Under the pieces are notes generated by a model that ran no database searches, was not told the origin of the DNA, and was given only the letters and a program-made list of their open reading frames with translations. Below are positions 1 through 13,450 of a stretch of DNA of 64,000 nt, piece by piece. The first letter of the stretch is position 1. The number at the start of each line of letters is the position of its first letter. The position numbers and the translations under genes were made by a program. The stretch comes from Marisa cornuarietis (taxonomy: Eukaryota; Mollusca; Gastropoda; Architaenioglossa; Ampullariidae), in the NCBI GenBank assembly GCA_004794655.1, contig SMMW01000575.1:13963001-14027000 (forward strand), written 5' to 3'.

Positions 1-2829
1 GGATATTTTCCATCGGATCGTTTGTTCGGCGAGATTCAGTAAGTTTCTGTATCTTTGCTGCGCTGGGGAAAAAATGGAACAAGGCTGTCTGATTAAAAAC
101 AAACTCGGTTGAATTTCGAAAAGGATTTCTTTCATAACGAAGCATGTGATGCGGTTTTAACGCGTGGTTCGTTCTGTATGGCCGCGATGTAAGAACAGCA
201 GGCATCGGCTTAGGGACAAAATGCAGGGAAAAAGGAGCGGCCGCGCGCTTCTGTGCAACACCGCCATATCCGCGGTCGGCAGCCTTCCGCCTCGTCGTGG
301 TATTCTGCACATTTTCCATCTTAATTAGGTGGACTAGAGTTTTGCTGAGCCTGGGGGCCTTCAGCTCCGAGACAGATAATGCGGTTTAATATGGATAAAG
401 GCTGGTAAACCAGTGTCCAAAAAATGAAGCGCTAATTGAGAACGAACACTCAATCTTCCTCCTGCTTTCCCCGTCATAAAAATAGCACGTCCTTGTCCAC
501 GTACCGTCCAGTCAGTGATTTTATTCGTTGAATTTATCCAGTCGTTCATCTGTGATCGGGCATCTCTGTCTCTACCCCCCCTCCTCTCTCTCTCTCTGTG
601 TGGAGGTGTGCGAATCGTTCATTATGGAAAGCATCCTATGGTGTAATGCATGAAATCAAGCCAGGAACTGCACACATGAAATCAGAGAAGAAAAGGGAAT
701 GGGAAAAAATAAATTTCGAATGGCTTGCTTGACGGCTTCGGCATTGGAGGTGTGCAACGTAATTACTTCCGGTTTTTAAGTAATAGTCAGCATTGCGGAG
801 CTCGAGTTGTTACTTTTTTCTAATCCGCCGCCAGCTGCCGTTACTGCTGGTGCAGACGTGTGTCCACTGCTGCTAGAAACGTATGCCTTCGGAAGAAGTA
901 CACTTTGTTACATATTTTTTTCCTGAGCGTGAAGAATTTAGGAAATGTTTTTGACGCATGGAAACGACAACAGACGCGCTGGTGGCTCAATTCGATGATG
1001 ACTGATTGTTGGAGGTGACGACGTGAATGTGAGGCTGTATTGATTTGTATTATCGTGCGACGAGAGACATTCATGCGCCATTTGTAGCCAGATGCATTAT
1101 TAATGCGTGTGTCGGGCCGGTGCATTGTGTGCTTATGGGGCTCCTTAGAAAGAAAGGAGACATTCTCAAACATTTGCTATTGTGCTAAATGGCGTGAACT
1201 TTATGGTTCGTATTAAGGAATGCATCAGCTTCATATTGCGCTTTTTTTTTTAGCAATTGTGTCAAAGTGATTGCAAGGAGAACATCATATTCTGAGCCTA
1301 GTCTACGATTTTCTAGTTTCATTTTTTGGCATGAAGCCACGATATTCAGAGCAGATGTCTTTCTTAAAACAGGAATAAGATATTTTGGAAGTCAAGGGTG
1401 CCTAGTAAAAAATTTTTTAGTCTTGTGTAGTTCTGTCTCTTGAGCAACACAAGTGGAAGGTTCTAGAGTCCACACACCTCTGCACACTTGTGAGCATGCC
1501 GGTATCGTTACCCAAACACCTTCACTGGCATACATAAACAGAAAAAGTCTATTTTACTCTATTTGGACTTCGTTCTTGTCTCGCTGTACAACTAACCTAG
1601 CCGAAGCATATCTTGAGATAATACAATTTTACAATAAATGCCTAGAAGGAAGCTTCGACCTTATAAGGAAGTTTAAAAAAGTATAAAAAGGAAGTCCCCA
1701 AGACGGTAAATACCTAATTTAGGTACATTGGCTGAATTTCAACAATTCAGCAAGACTCCCGACACATCTGGAGACTGACATTGTGATTAAGAGAAGCCAG
1801 CACGAACCAAAGGAAAGTGGGGAAGAAGGGGGTGCAAGAAGATGCTGGAAGTTACGGAAGGAAGCAGTGCTACACGTCGGTGTCACGGTCTCGGGAGAAA
1901 ACGCAGACGAAGAGAAAGGGACAATTTGGCAAGAGAGAGATGTAACGCTTGATAGGCTGACCGCAGCTGAGCTTGTCGCCTTCGTTAGTGACTGTTGCCA
2001 CAGTCATCAGACAGTCTTACATGAGTTAGCTGACTGGATTGCCTGGCTCATTAAGCTCTGCAAGATGTGCATGCAGTCTCTTTACTAGGTACGCAAGCAC
2101 ATAGAAAGTGTGTGTGTGTGTGCATACATTTTCTACGGGAAGTTTAACGTTGGGACTGGTATGCGCGACTTTGCAGCGCGCTGTTTGACTCGGGAATACA
2201 CGTAGGCAATACGTCAAAATGTCTTTTTGAAGTCAGTATTTAGCTTTACTCGAGCGCCTTTCGTCTACGACAAGCGCCTCCGAGACGACAGCATCAAAGA
2301 TGTTTTCCCCGGATGGAACTACATACCGAATTTTTAACCCTTAATTTAGAGGAAAGGGTTTCGTTAATATTTTTTTTATGAAAACGCCAACATGACTTTG
2401 TTTAGCCATTATAAAGATAAGAATGCACGTTTTAAGACATTTGTTTTACTATAGCTTCTAAACACAAATTTGTGCTTGTTTGCTTTTAGTGATCGTGACA
2501 CATACGGGGTTTTCATTTTTGTATTCACAGGCAGGTGTAATGTCTTTAGTTTCTTCAGAACATGCGGGCTATTTATTTATTTATGTTCTGTTTTCGCGAA
2601 CACACTTTTATATAGGTTTAGTTTACCATTTTGATGACGAAGGGTTCATAAAAAGAAGTTCACGATTAAAAGATACGGAGATGAGAACGTTGAAGGCAAT
2701 ACAACAGCCACGAACAATGATTAATCTCGCCCTTTATATACATCTTCAGTAAAGTTTGTTGTTTTAATGCGTGTTTTGCGTGATACTACCACTGAATGTG
2801 GGGATGTGAATGAATTAGCCAGTCGTCCC
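1..2829. other. Intergenic DNA, no gene recognised
   Basis: No open frame here resembles a known protein, and none is bounded by convincing splice sites with coding-like composition. The stretch contains short CT and GT runs (near 577-600 and 2108-2122) and moderately AT-rich unique sequence. I see no RNA gene in it. Confidence 0.5.
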
Positions 2830-3920
2830 TTGACGGCACCTGTCTTTGGGGGGAAGCACATGTATAGACGCGGCAGTTCTTTCTTTGGCCACCGTTGGGT
2901 CGGCCACCCTCCAAGGTGTCTTGAAGGATAGTCTTCGACAAAGTGTCGTGACGGGTCATATGGTCAAAGAAGAGCAGCTTACGTCGCTTGACTGTTGAAA
3001 GTAGAGGTTCGTGGTGTCCTACGAGTGTGGCACTCTTGTTTCGTACAAAGTCGTTGGTTTTATGTTCTTTTTATGAGATCCGGAGCAGCTTCCTCAGGCA
3101 CTTGTTCTTAAATGCCTGGATTCTTCTTTCCGTTTCAGCGAGCAGAGTCCACATGTCGCATCTGTAGAGCAGGATCGGCACTACTAGGGATTTGTACAGC
3201 TTGTATTTGATAGTGAACCTTATCTTATGGCTATGCCAGATCCTATCTAGCCTAACCATTGCCGCTATTGCTGTTGCGATTCTAATGCGGATATCTGTTG
3301 TAGAGCTGCCGTCGTTGTAGTAGGTGGCTCCCAGGTAGCTGCTTACCTCTTCGAGCTGTACCCCGTTCATACAGATCTCTGCTTCACCGTTGCTTTTGAT
3401 CATAACTTTGCTCTTTTCAGTGCTGGTCTTAATTCCATATGCATTTGAGCTGTTTGTCAGTGAGGTTTTGCAGTTCTTTGTTAGTACCTGCTAACAGATC
3501 TATGTCGTCTGCAAAGCGTACGTTGCAGATCGGCCTTCCACCAATTGAAATGGAATTATGATGGTCGTGAAGAGCTTCGAGCATGATGTTCTCCAAGAAG
3601 ATATTAAACAGCACCAGTGATAGGCGACATCCTTGACGTATCCCTACTGTGGGACGAAAGTAAGCTTCTGTTTGGTTGTTCAGCAGTACTGTACTCGTTG
3701 AACTATTATACAGCCCTTCAACGACTTGGACGAGGCCTTCTTCGATGTTGAATTTTCGCATCACATGCCATAGCCCCTCGTGCCAGATTCTGTCGAATGC
3801 CTTTTTACAGTCAATTAAGTTATGGTAAAGGTCCCGCTGATGCCGAAGATGCTTTTCTATAAGGAGACGACAGTTGAAGATGTTCACCTGAATGAAATAG
3901 TGCATCTCAGTGGGTCCAGT
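2830..3920 (-). mobile_element. Decayed non-LTR retrotransposon (LINE) reverse transcriptase, 3' part
   Basis: Read on the minus strand, 3905 to 3429 encodes reverse transcriptase palm motifs in order: block A (DCKKAFDRIWHEGLW, about residues 32-46 of that frame), block B (GIRQGCRLSLVLFNIFLE, 88-105) and the catalytic box FADD (131-134, near 3504-3515). A frame change leads into 3403-3071, which holds the thumb/C-terminal part (SYLGAT, RIASAIAA-like, LYKSLVVPILLY, RKLLRIS). A further frame change continues the conserved C-terminus (RKLLFFDHMTRHDTLSKTIL, then LEGGRPNGG) to about 2860. The endonuclease domain and the 5' part are absent, as expected of a 5'-truncated insertion. Stops and frameshifts make it non-functional. 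It resembles the RTE-like endonuclease-reverse transcriptases widespread in invertebrates; the clade assignment is inference. Confidence 0.9.
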
Positions 3921-4950
3921 TCCTTTTAACCGTCATAGTTCTATGTTTTTTTGTTTGTTTGTTTGTTTGTTTTGGGGGGGATGTTAGGGCTGATTGGCCC
4001 TGCAGTGTAAAACATGCTCAATATATGGGACCTACTGTTTTGGAAACTTTGTTTGCTGCGGTTATGGTGGCTTTTTATGGTGTTGGTATGAAGACTGAAA
4101 ATTGTACAATTTGATATGGGCGCTTTTCTTTTGGCTTCGAGTAAACCTGTAGCTGAATGCGAACATATTTTTTTTAATGTTGCCACCAGATAACAACACT
4201 GCTATGAGGTAGTTCCACTTATGTCTGAAATCTTGAATGGTGGAAAAAAAAGAAAACCCACAAGACTGAAGGGACAGCTTTGGACATGCATTGTCCGTTC
4301 ACTCCATAAGACTTTGTATTGTACTCTGGAGGTTAAGTGCATCAAGCTCGCCGCTACGCGAGGAAATGCACTTTATCGGAACTTAAAAAAAATCAATACT
4401 ATAATTCAATGTTCGACCTGAGTGACGCACGAAGAAGCAGAGCTCTGTGTCATGGGACACGCCTCCTTGATCTCAACAGTCGACGTGTTGACAAGCGCCA
4501 AATCTCTAGGTGTGTGCGGGTGAAATTCATAGCGCAAACTGTCAAGGCGCCCAGAACTTGCTAAGCGACCAGCTTGTTTATTACTGACATTAGTTGTCCA
4601 CAGAAATGTGTAAGCACTCGATATGAAAGATTATATATTAGCGTTTAACCTTTGAGGACTGGCTTCGCCAGAGTGGGTGAGCAAGAGCGGGGAGATAACT
4701 GAGATGTCGTGCGGACACGGGAGTGTGCGGCCCCATATCCCCCACCATCGCCAGGGGCGAAGCGTGAGACGGTCTGTGCGCACGCGATTACAGCGAACGG
4801 TGTCGATAGAATGGCTTGTTGAACACTCTTCCAGATGACGTCTGTTCTCTCTTCTCTTATCCACCCCACATCCAGAGGTATGTGAAGCTCGTTGTGGCTG
4901 GTTGGCTTGGAAGGAAGGTGCTTCCATCTAGAGGTGATTTCGTACTATGA
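3921..4950. other. Intergenic DNA, no gene recognised
   Basis: This holds a short TTTG repeat run near 3950-3975 and otherwise unique sequence. The open frames are short and overlap on opposite strands without recognisable domains. Confidence 0.45.
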
Positions 4951-4956
4951 AAGAAA

Positions 4957-5205
4957 GGGGGGGGGAGAATTTTACGCCGAGCCAGCAACTAGGGCTATAT
5001 TACGGCAAGGCAGGCAGCCCTGTAAACAGATACCATATGGAGGAAGAAGGAAAGGGGAGGAAAGTGGAGTAGCAAGAGATAAACACCGACGGCCAGCGCT
5101 GCAAACAGGTGTCACATACAGTGTCCTGGGACGAGATTTAAACTTGGAACTTCTCACTGCCGGGCTCCCCACTGGGTCTGTGAGGCGGGAGTTAGGGGTA
5201 TATTA
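4957..5205 (-). repeat. tRNA-derived SINE (family 1), antisense copy
   Basis: The + strand shows a G run (4957-4965) followed at once by the conserved block ending the element (TTTTACGCCGAGCCAGCAAC). Next come a part with GCAGCCCTGTAAACAG and a promoter-like head whose complement reads GTTTAAATCTC, a degenerate pol III B box. The same order is seen at 13825, 29972, 33570 and 42813. This copy carries an extra GGTGTCACATACAGT segment that it shares with the copy at 46590. Confidence 0.7.
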
Positions 5206-8200
5206 TTCGACCCGCTTAGCCGCCATGCGTGCACGTGCACTATTTTTTCTTACTCCTCTACCCTCACCCACTACGTCCCTTGCCACGATATGATGGGTGG
5301 CACGTCTGAACGATCCGTTGCGCCGTCATCCTGTGTCACTTCCGCTTGCGTAATCAGCAGTGAATAGAAGGTGGCGCCCATAAAAACCAGGACAAAATCC
5401 ATCGGAAAAAATAAGATGGAGGATCTCTATATTTTTAACCTTAATCGATTTTCTTGGGGATTTTGTAAAGTTGTTTTGGGTTTTCTTAACTCTTCCTCCC
5501 ATTTTTTTCTTTGTCTATCCTGATCAGTATGCAGGAGGTATTTTTGATCGCCAATGAGTCTTCCAGCGTGTTAACCTCTCCGTAAATGCTGTGTCCGCAT
5601 GCGAGAATGGTCCACGGTGAGGGTCAGATTGTGGCAGTGGGACGAGGTTTTCGTAAAGGTGACTTTGGGGTCTCCACTTTTGTGATGGTAGTGACAAGTT
5701 ATGATGGTGAAAGTGGTAGTAATGGTAGTGTTGGGGTTGATACTGACTAGACACTGATGATTTACTTTGTAATTATGACCGCTACTGAATTAACGACCAA
5801 CGGCAAGTTGACGATTATAGTTGCAAGCAGGGTGTTAACTGTATTAACTGTGTTAACAGCGATATGGCATATACACATTCACATGAAAGAAACACTTGAC
5901 GCTTGATATCTTTAATATCATTGACTTCTTCATTGTGACATTGGGTAGATACAAGCATAATAATATTACCAAACCAAAGCAGAATATAAAAACCAACTTG
6001 TAACAATGGACATTTTCGTTCCATTTGAAGTCAGGAATATATATATATGTGACCATCAGGCACCACCAATTTATGTATGATTATCGTGTATTTATACTCT
6101 TAATTAAGTGGATGTACATTGCTTCATATAGACACGCATCCTGTGTAATACTATAATTGTTTAATTTCTTTTTTATGGCCACTGAAATTGTTTTACCCTA
6201 ATTTTACTAGCTTCAGCTTTGTATTTGGCTACAGAGATAATATGTTCTTCATTCCTATACACCTCCTATACATGTTTGTGTTAAATGTTTGTTGGAAACT
6301 ACATTTCGCAAATAGTTTTGTATGTTTCACAAGTATATAGAAAGTGAACTTCAGGGACACCTGGGCGGCTTGTATTGTTGCATCAAATTTTAGGCCTGTA
6401 TCCCATGTCAATCAATATAAAGTTATAAGGTTTTGAAGTGAGTAAAATGTAACAAATGATGTTGCCTCACATATTCTTTGGGATTTTTGTGAGCATCAGC
6501 AGCAGACACTGTGTGCTCATCTTTATTAGCCAGCATTTGCAGAGTGATGACATGAACATCAACATATAACTCTTTTATTAAGGAAATCAGTTTAAAAGCC
6601 GTTTTATTGAAAACACAGACTGAACCCTTAGGAATGTGGACTTCGGGCAGCTATGACCTATTCATGGAATTTCGATAAACACCACTAGGTGCACCGACTT
6701 TCAGAGCACCTGCTCATATGCCACTCTTCTGTATATTTCATAAACTACCTATGTAGTGAGATAGTATGAAGGAAGATTATCTTTGTGGTTAGGTGCTTAT
6801 CTTCTGCCAAAATTCGTGGCAAAAGCACCAACTTTTTGGCCTTTTGGGGCACTGACAATTGTGTGGTCTGTAGACACTGAATGCCACAAACTTGACTAAA
6901 TGGAATTTTTTGTTTTATCTATGTTAGAGATATTTTACGTAATCGCTAATTTGTAAAAAACTTTGTTTGATACATTTGGCTTGATTAAGACAACCCAAGC
7001 GACACCCACCCAAACTTTGTTCTTTAGATAGCTTGTGCCTAGATTTGTGCCCAGATATTTGTGTGCATGATTAATATAATCTAGTTTCTTCTTTTTGTTG
7101 ACAATCAGGGTATGGGTTTGATTTACATGCAGTGGAGTCACCATCAGATAGCATTTCCACATACATAAATCCAAATCTACAGACTTTTTGTATAAAATTT
7201 TGGCTGCTTTTAACTCCATATCCTTGACTGAAATCCATTGCAGTTTAGAGAATGCTTCTCTTTCAGCAACATACAAGCCACTAGTTTCTGCAAGTTTTCG
7301 TGCATAATAGTATTAAAACCAAATTGAAAAATACACATCACCTGTTATAACATCTTTGCAAACACTGATGGAAATCCCTGTTCCGAACAAGGTACATCAA
7401 TGAGAAGCCTTGCAGGTTTACTCACATTTGTAAACGTTCACATCTAGTCGTGATTATTACCGAGATTAGCAGCAAAGCTTTTTTTTCTCTCCAAACTCTC
7501 ACCACAGAATCAATGGGGATTTCGGCAGCAGAATTAGGTACAGTAAGTTATGTTATCTTCTTAATTTTTTTGCCGCCACAATGGCCTTAGAATGCAGTCG
7601 TCATTTTCCTCCGTTCGCACGTGACATTTTGAGAATAAATGAGTGTCTGATGGGCGTGATGAACATTTAATAAGTAGCGTAAACACCCGAAATCTTCCGA
7701 ATCGTGTTCGTATGACCTTTAATGAGGCCAAGGATGGTAGTAGTAAATTCTGATTGATTGTATTCAGAGTGTGTTTAGGCATTGTCTGTATTAGGAATAT
7801 TCCTGCTTTTTGTCTTGCTTGTAAAAGAGTGGAAATCTGCTTGTGGAAACTTTTATTTGCCCAAATTTTGCTTTCGTTTGAAAGGCAAATAAATGCTCTT
7901 TCTATTGGTATGTGATGTGATGCAATGTTTCAAAAGACGGACTGTGTTGCTATGTCCCATACATTCTTGGTTTTCACAAATTTTGCACAAAACAAGAACA
8001 AATATGAAATCAGTCACTGTCTTTAGTGACAAAATATGCATATTTCTGCATTATGAAAAAACCAGTTGGAATGCGGATAGAGTACACGTTTAACATTCAT
8101 TATATACCATGATCTCAAAATGGCTAAAAATTAAGATTTTGTCAAATTTCAGGGCCGTGTCTGTCATTGAGACCCATGGCTCTTGTTCTCAGTGTAGCCT

Positions 8201-8590
8201 GTGCACTTCTATACCATCTGGTTGTTAGACATAATAAATATTTCTCTTATATAATTTTATATATATATATATAAAATCACCGATATAAGGGCACCATAGA
8301 TATTTTTCAATTCTTTGTGAATGTCTAGTTTGGTTTAAAAAATACTAAAGCAGAAGGCAAGACGATCTTTGAATTCAGATACAAACATTTTATCAGCCTC
8401 CACTCCATGATAACGCCGGACAGTACCAAAACCGTTCTCTGCTAATACATTTTAATGTCTGCAACCCAGTTGTGTTTTCTAGTACCATGCTGTTGTACAA
8501 GCAAGCATCGCATACACTTTCTGCAGAAACTTAATGCTGGCAAACTCACGAGATGTAACCAGTATTTAATACACTTTACCTGCGTGGTCT
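5206..8590. other. AT-rich intergenic DNA, no gene recognised
   Basis: The composition turns AT-rich from about 5760. A minus-strand open frame of 113 residues (7276-6935) and another of 73 (7782-7561) lack recognisable domains. Minus-strand AATAAA signals occur downstream of them (around 6560-6620), so a 3' UTR or a non-coding transcript on the minus strand cannot be excluded. An AT-palindromic stretch sits near 8250-8275. Confidence 0.35.
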
Positions 8591-8594
8591 ATAT

Positions 8595-9210
8595 GCGAGG
8601 TGTGGTAGAAAAGTAATGAGACTGATTTTTAATTACGAAAGTTTTTATTTTTTCAAACAGCATTGTTATCTCCTTCAAAATAGTTCCCTTGGGCAGCTAC
8701 ACACCAATGGAGACGTTGTTTCCACTTTTGGTATCAGCGCTGGAAGTCTTCAACCGGTATGGTCTTCAGCATGTCCGTTACACTCTTTTGGATGTTTTCT
8801 AAAGTCCCGAAATGACATCCTTTGAGGACATTTTTCAGTTTAGGTAAAAGGAAAACGTCTCAGGGGCTGAGTTCAGGTGAATAGAAGGGTTGGGGAACCG
8901 CAGGAATGCCTTTTGAGGTCGAAAAATCCGTGAGGGAGAGGGCAGTGTGACATGGGGCGTTGTCATGATGGAGCATCCATTTGTCTGCAATGTCTGGTCT
9001 CACGCGAATGACCCTTTTTCTGAGACCTTTCGCAAGTGCAAATGTTCAGTCAAAATTTGATGAACGGTAAATCTGTTCAAATTTAATTGTTCACTCAACA
9101 TTCTTAATGTTAAACGACGGTCTGATCTCACAAGAGTGTTCACACTTTCGATGTTTTCGTCGGTTTTCGAAGTTGAAGGCCTCCCTGAACGGTGTTCATC
9201 TTCAAGTTAT
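8595..9210 (-). mobile_element. Mariner transposon remnant with internal deletion (copy 1)
   Basis: On the minus strand, about 9206-9020 encodes the paired-like DNA-binding half of a mariner transposase: GRPSTSKTDENIE, then RSDRRLTLRMLSEQLNLN, then VHQILTEHLHLRKVSEK. The frame then jumps directly to the C-terminal catalytic part (about 9015-8690), with WMLHHDNAPCHTAL carrying the second catalytic Asp and YSPELSP followed by a stop and DVFLLPKLK carrying the third. The region with the first catalytic Asp is gone and the junction is out of frame. The minus-strand 3' end has a mariner-like terminal sequence (GAGGTGTGGTAGAAAAGTAA, from about 8597) next to TA. It is a non-functional fossil. The 5' end of the element is not visible. 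Confidence 0.9.
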
Positions 9211-12200
9211 AATTATAAGCTGCAGCAGTATTTTTTTCTACAGGGTTACTTTTGTTTAAGTCCTAAGTTTCAGCACTGTATGTTAGCATTGATTTTACCT
9301 GGGAATCGAAAAGTTTCCAAAAGACAGATACATCATTTAAATGTTGTTAAAGCTTTTAAATTTTCTGACTCTTCTTTCTTTCCGTTCGTGCATAGTTTAC
9401 TCCATATCACAAAAAGTATCTTAGTTGACAAGTACATTTCATTCCCAGCTATTGATATTTGTCAGTTTCACTTCCGTATTTCCATGAAAGGATTGCTCAT
9501 GTGATGAGAGATGATTCCCTTTTCCATTATATAAGTTTTATCCAGGTTCGCAGTTTAATCTATCAGCTTTTTGTTGAAGCATATTTAGTTGGTTTTGTAG
9601 GGAGGGCGAGAGAGAATTAGGTATTAGAAGTAACTCCAAGACCATTCCCACAGGCGTTGTTACAGTGGAATGGCTGAATGGCCATATTTCGGTACCAGAA
9701 ATACGCGAAGAAATCGAGCGCGCGCGCGGAAGAGAGACGTGGGCATGTTGTGGCCATTTTGTTTTATTGTCTCCTCCTTACTCTATTCGATCCCATTAGG
9801 GCGGCCCTGGTCTTCAATTTCTTGCAGAGCATCGTAGGGCACAATCACTCATCCGCTAAACTACACGACTTTGCCAGTCTCTTGTCGTTTTCCAATCTTT
9901 CAGTCTGCAAGCTCTCTCCGTTTCTTTCGTATTTTCCTCTTCGTAAAAAGATATTCGCCAAAGCGGTGCAGAGAAAAGAGAGCAAAGATGCTGTCATATG
10001 CTGAACGAAACTGGTTTCGGATGGAAAAAGAGACCAGTCGCGCGTAATGAGATGTTTTACAGCTTCTGGAAGCTTCTGGACTTCACAGCAAGTGTGTCTG
10101 CCTCGAACGAGCATAGGTCAGTGGAACGAGGGTGAAAGCGAGAGGGGCGAAGGGAAAAGGCCTGTCCTTTAGCTGAAGTTCTTGACGAAATCTAGCAGTA
10201 TTGGCTAACCTGACAGAGAGTGAGGATCGAAAAAAAGAAATTGTCCCCGCCTGCACTTTTATAGGTGGTTAGTCAGTACAGCTCCTTAAAATATGCAGTG
10301 GAAGTGTTTTTGCTGCACTCCCCTCTTCCCCAACTGTTCATTACAGCAGAAGAAGTTATTGGGCATGCGGTTCCTGGCTATGTCGTCCTCCGGGTCCTCT
10401 CTGGCAGCATGCAGGTCTTTACGACTTGACAAGTCAACATGATGGCCACACGAGGACTTTTGTGACCGCAGGCAACGACATTTCACGCAATCTTGGGCGT
10501 CCCAACGGATTTACATTTATAACGCCACAACGACCGTGGGCATGATGCATTGGTGCATGGGTGTGTGCAGCCGTGCATGGATGTCTGTAGAGGGGTTGGG
10601 TAGAGGTGTACTTATGCGAGCACATCCGTGAGCACGCATCCATCGGTGTTGGTGGTCACTATCCCAACGCTCAGTATTTTTGAAAAAGGGGTGTCCCCAA
10701 AAAACTTCGCGGAAGTGTAATTGATAGTCTTGACTCTTGCCTGTGATTGATTTTGCAAAATCGCGCCCCTTTCTTTACCAGACCTGAGCAAGGGCAGCCG
10801 ACTGTTAATGCGCCCATTGGTTGGAAAATCCACCCTCTCTCTCTGCCCCTCGGTTTCAGTTTGGCTGAGCATAGAAATATGTGTGGCTGTCAGTTTTCAT
10901 TTATTTGCCTAGCATGTGGTGATATTGATCTTTTGGCTCCAAGTCGGGAGGACGTGAATTACAGAAAGGGCGTTTTTACCCAGGCGTGTAGAATTATGCT
11001 AGATATTATAACAACTAGAGCTCGCGATTGTTTTTGCGAAGAGGAACATAGGGAACCCAGTACTATTTCTGAAAAAAAACTGTATCATGTCGTAAAGGCT
11101 GACGTGTAGCCGCTCGCAGAAGTATGCCCAGTGCATTCATTTGAGTATGTGATGGTGGTGTTGTGTGTATTTTTACGGGTTTGTTCTCGTTTATATGAGA
11201 GCGAGAGAGAGAGAGCGACAGAGACAGAGCACATTGCCATATTGGTACAGTTAATGACAAAGACAGAGCACATTCCTGTAATGGTAGAGGTAATGACGGT
11301 TTATTTTGGGCGATGCTTGATGTGAACGTTGGCTATATTTACGATTGTTTTCTCTTGGCGCTTCATATTGTCCTTGTTCACTATATCGAACTCTTTTTTT
11401 CAAGTCTGATGCTCTCCTCCGTTCTTCCCCTTTTCCACTTCCCCTGCCAACTTCTACACACACGCCGGCATGTCGGGCTCCTGCGCAGATCGGTAAAGAA
11501 CGGGTTTTTTGGCTTTGTACAAGATAAAAAAAAGACTGGTGTACCGTAGTTCAGGCAAGTAGAACTGCAAAAAGCAAAACAAAAACAAAACCTTTTCGTC
11601 TCCCTGGAGATCATACAAATCAAGGTCGCCCTTGAGCTTTGATGTACAGAGGGCCGCGACGCCTAAGCGCCGCACAAAGTTTTGATGTATGGCGAGACAA
11701 CTCGGACAGCAGCAGTATCTAGTTCGGCGTGTGCAGACCAGAGATCGTTCAGTAGGAGATTCAGCTATGGGCAAATGATCACATCTTCCTGTCGTGCTGT
11801 AAACTTCTGAAATGAAACCACGAAGATCATTAGCACACAGGCTATCAAGAGCACTCACACCAGACCAGGTTTTAGGGACTACTCCGTCAACACTGCTTTG
11901 GAAACCGAGTTGTTTATCCCGAAGTAGTATGTGATCTCTGAGCTGATAGAAGCTCTGCCACGGAAGGACCAACCTCGAAAACGAACCCAAACCCTCTCAT
12001 GATGAAGGTCATTGTTACTGGCCCTTCCCAACCGGACAAATGTGGACGAAAGTTTGACTTAGTAAACGTGAAGAACGGCCTTCAGTAACTACCACTACTT
12101 CCTTTCCCCAAGCTATCACTATGCCACGCGTTTGGGCGGTGCGAGATCGACCTCGTGGCGCCTTCTGGCGGGGGCCATGTCGTGTTTCTGCGCTGTCTTG

Positions 12201-12744
12201 GGATCTCTTAGGCGCATGACAAGTGTGTAAAAACAATGCACCGAGCGTAATGTCCCTTCTGAGTCTGCATTATCTCTGCCCATGCACACCTAATGCACCC
12301 ACTTGTCTACACAAACGGAAATATGGACAGCCCCTTGCGTAATACATATATGCTGTGAAGTGGAAATGGCAGCGCGAGCACCTGCGCAAACAAACACGCA
12401 TGCACGCACATAAAACTGCTAGACCCGTTCCACCTTTGTGCGCGTCAGCCATTGAAAGATTTTTTTTTAATTAATATTTTTTGCGAAGTAATGATCAATA
12501 TAACTGCAGCTGAGTCACTCATTGATCTGTTCAAAATTGACGGTCTGGCATTTCGTGGATTTAACGATTTGTGAATCTCTACGTCGGCAATGCTAATTAA
12601 TTACGTCCTTTGTGTGTTCCTTGCACAGGGGTGGTGTCACATGACGTGCATTTTCGCCGTTCTAACAGATGTTGCTTGTTTCAGAATATGTGCCTCGAAG
12701 AATAAGCGTGTCTCTGATTTGTGTTACTGCAAAGGTTGCTTGTA
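9211..12744. other. Intergenic DNA, no gene recognised
   Basis: The longest frame is a 178-residue minus-strand ORF (11990-11454) with no recognisable domain; its last third is hydrophobic and low in complexity. Short GA/CT and CA-rich runs occur near 11195-11225 and 10570. No exon can be supported. Confidence 0.4.
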
Positions 12745-12749
12745 TGGGG

Positions 12750-13450
12750 CGCTAAGAGTGGACTTTGCCACAAGAACCAGTCAAAAGTGCCCGAAAAATA
12801 TTCTTCAACTTTTTAAAAGAGTTTTTCAACATAGTCGCCGCCAATAGCAACAGATTTTTCGACCCTTTGGGTCCATTTTTCAAAAACCAGAAACGCCGAT
12901 TATGGCATTAATTTCAGCTGTTTCCTCACTCGAGCAATGACCAAATTAATCATCGACTGGACCTGTTGTGATTCGCTTGAAGCCAAGAGAACGCCCGTGA
13001 TTGAATGTTTCCAAGAATTCCTTGCACCAGTCCACACAGCTTTTCTTTTGCTGGTCCGTCAGCAACATTGGCACCTAGTGAGCTGACTTCTTGTTGAAGC
13101 CCAAATCGTGACAGATGATCCTGTGAAGACTTGTAGAAGGCATTCTCAGCTCCATCGCCATGATGTTCACACGGCCATCACTTTCCAGAAATTCACGAAC
13201 TTTGGATCTCTTGACGTGCTAGGCCTTGGTTCGTGATGTTCGTCATCACAGCTGAAATGACCATTGCCAAATCGCAGAAACCAGTCTGTGACAGTCGTTT
13301 TACATGGAGCATCATCGCCATAAGTTTCTTTCAGCTCATGCAAACTGTCAATAGCCCGAAAGCAACATGATCGCTTGAAAGTCGCGCTAACGGTGCTGGT
13401 GGATCACTTGGTGGAGCATGCATCGACTTGCTTCTCCTCTCCATCATGGC
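12750..13450 (-). mobile_element. Mariner transposon remnant lacking the catalytic core (copy 2)
   Basis: The minus strand, starting near 13447, encodes the N-terminal mariner helix-turn-helix region (HELKETYGDDAPCKTTVTDW, then FLRFGNG and DDEHHEPRPSTS). After frameshifts comes the second helix region (NIMAMELRMPSTSLHRI, then LGFNKKSAH and LLTDQQKKSCVDWCKEFLE). The frame then passes into a C-terminal tail with KSVAIGGDYVEKLF, the usual mariner ending. The whole stretch that should carry the three catalytic aspartates is missing, and several stops are present. It is more diverged than, and different from, the copy at 8595, so it is a separate mariner lineage. Terminal repeats were not found. 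Confidence 0.82.

Noticed and set aside
11454..11990. Minus-strand ORF of 178 residues, the longest outside the recognised genes and elements
   Set aside because: It has no recognisable domain, an odd Phe/Leu/Cys-rich end and no splice or neighbour context; a frame this long is expected by chance in 64 kb.
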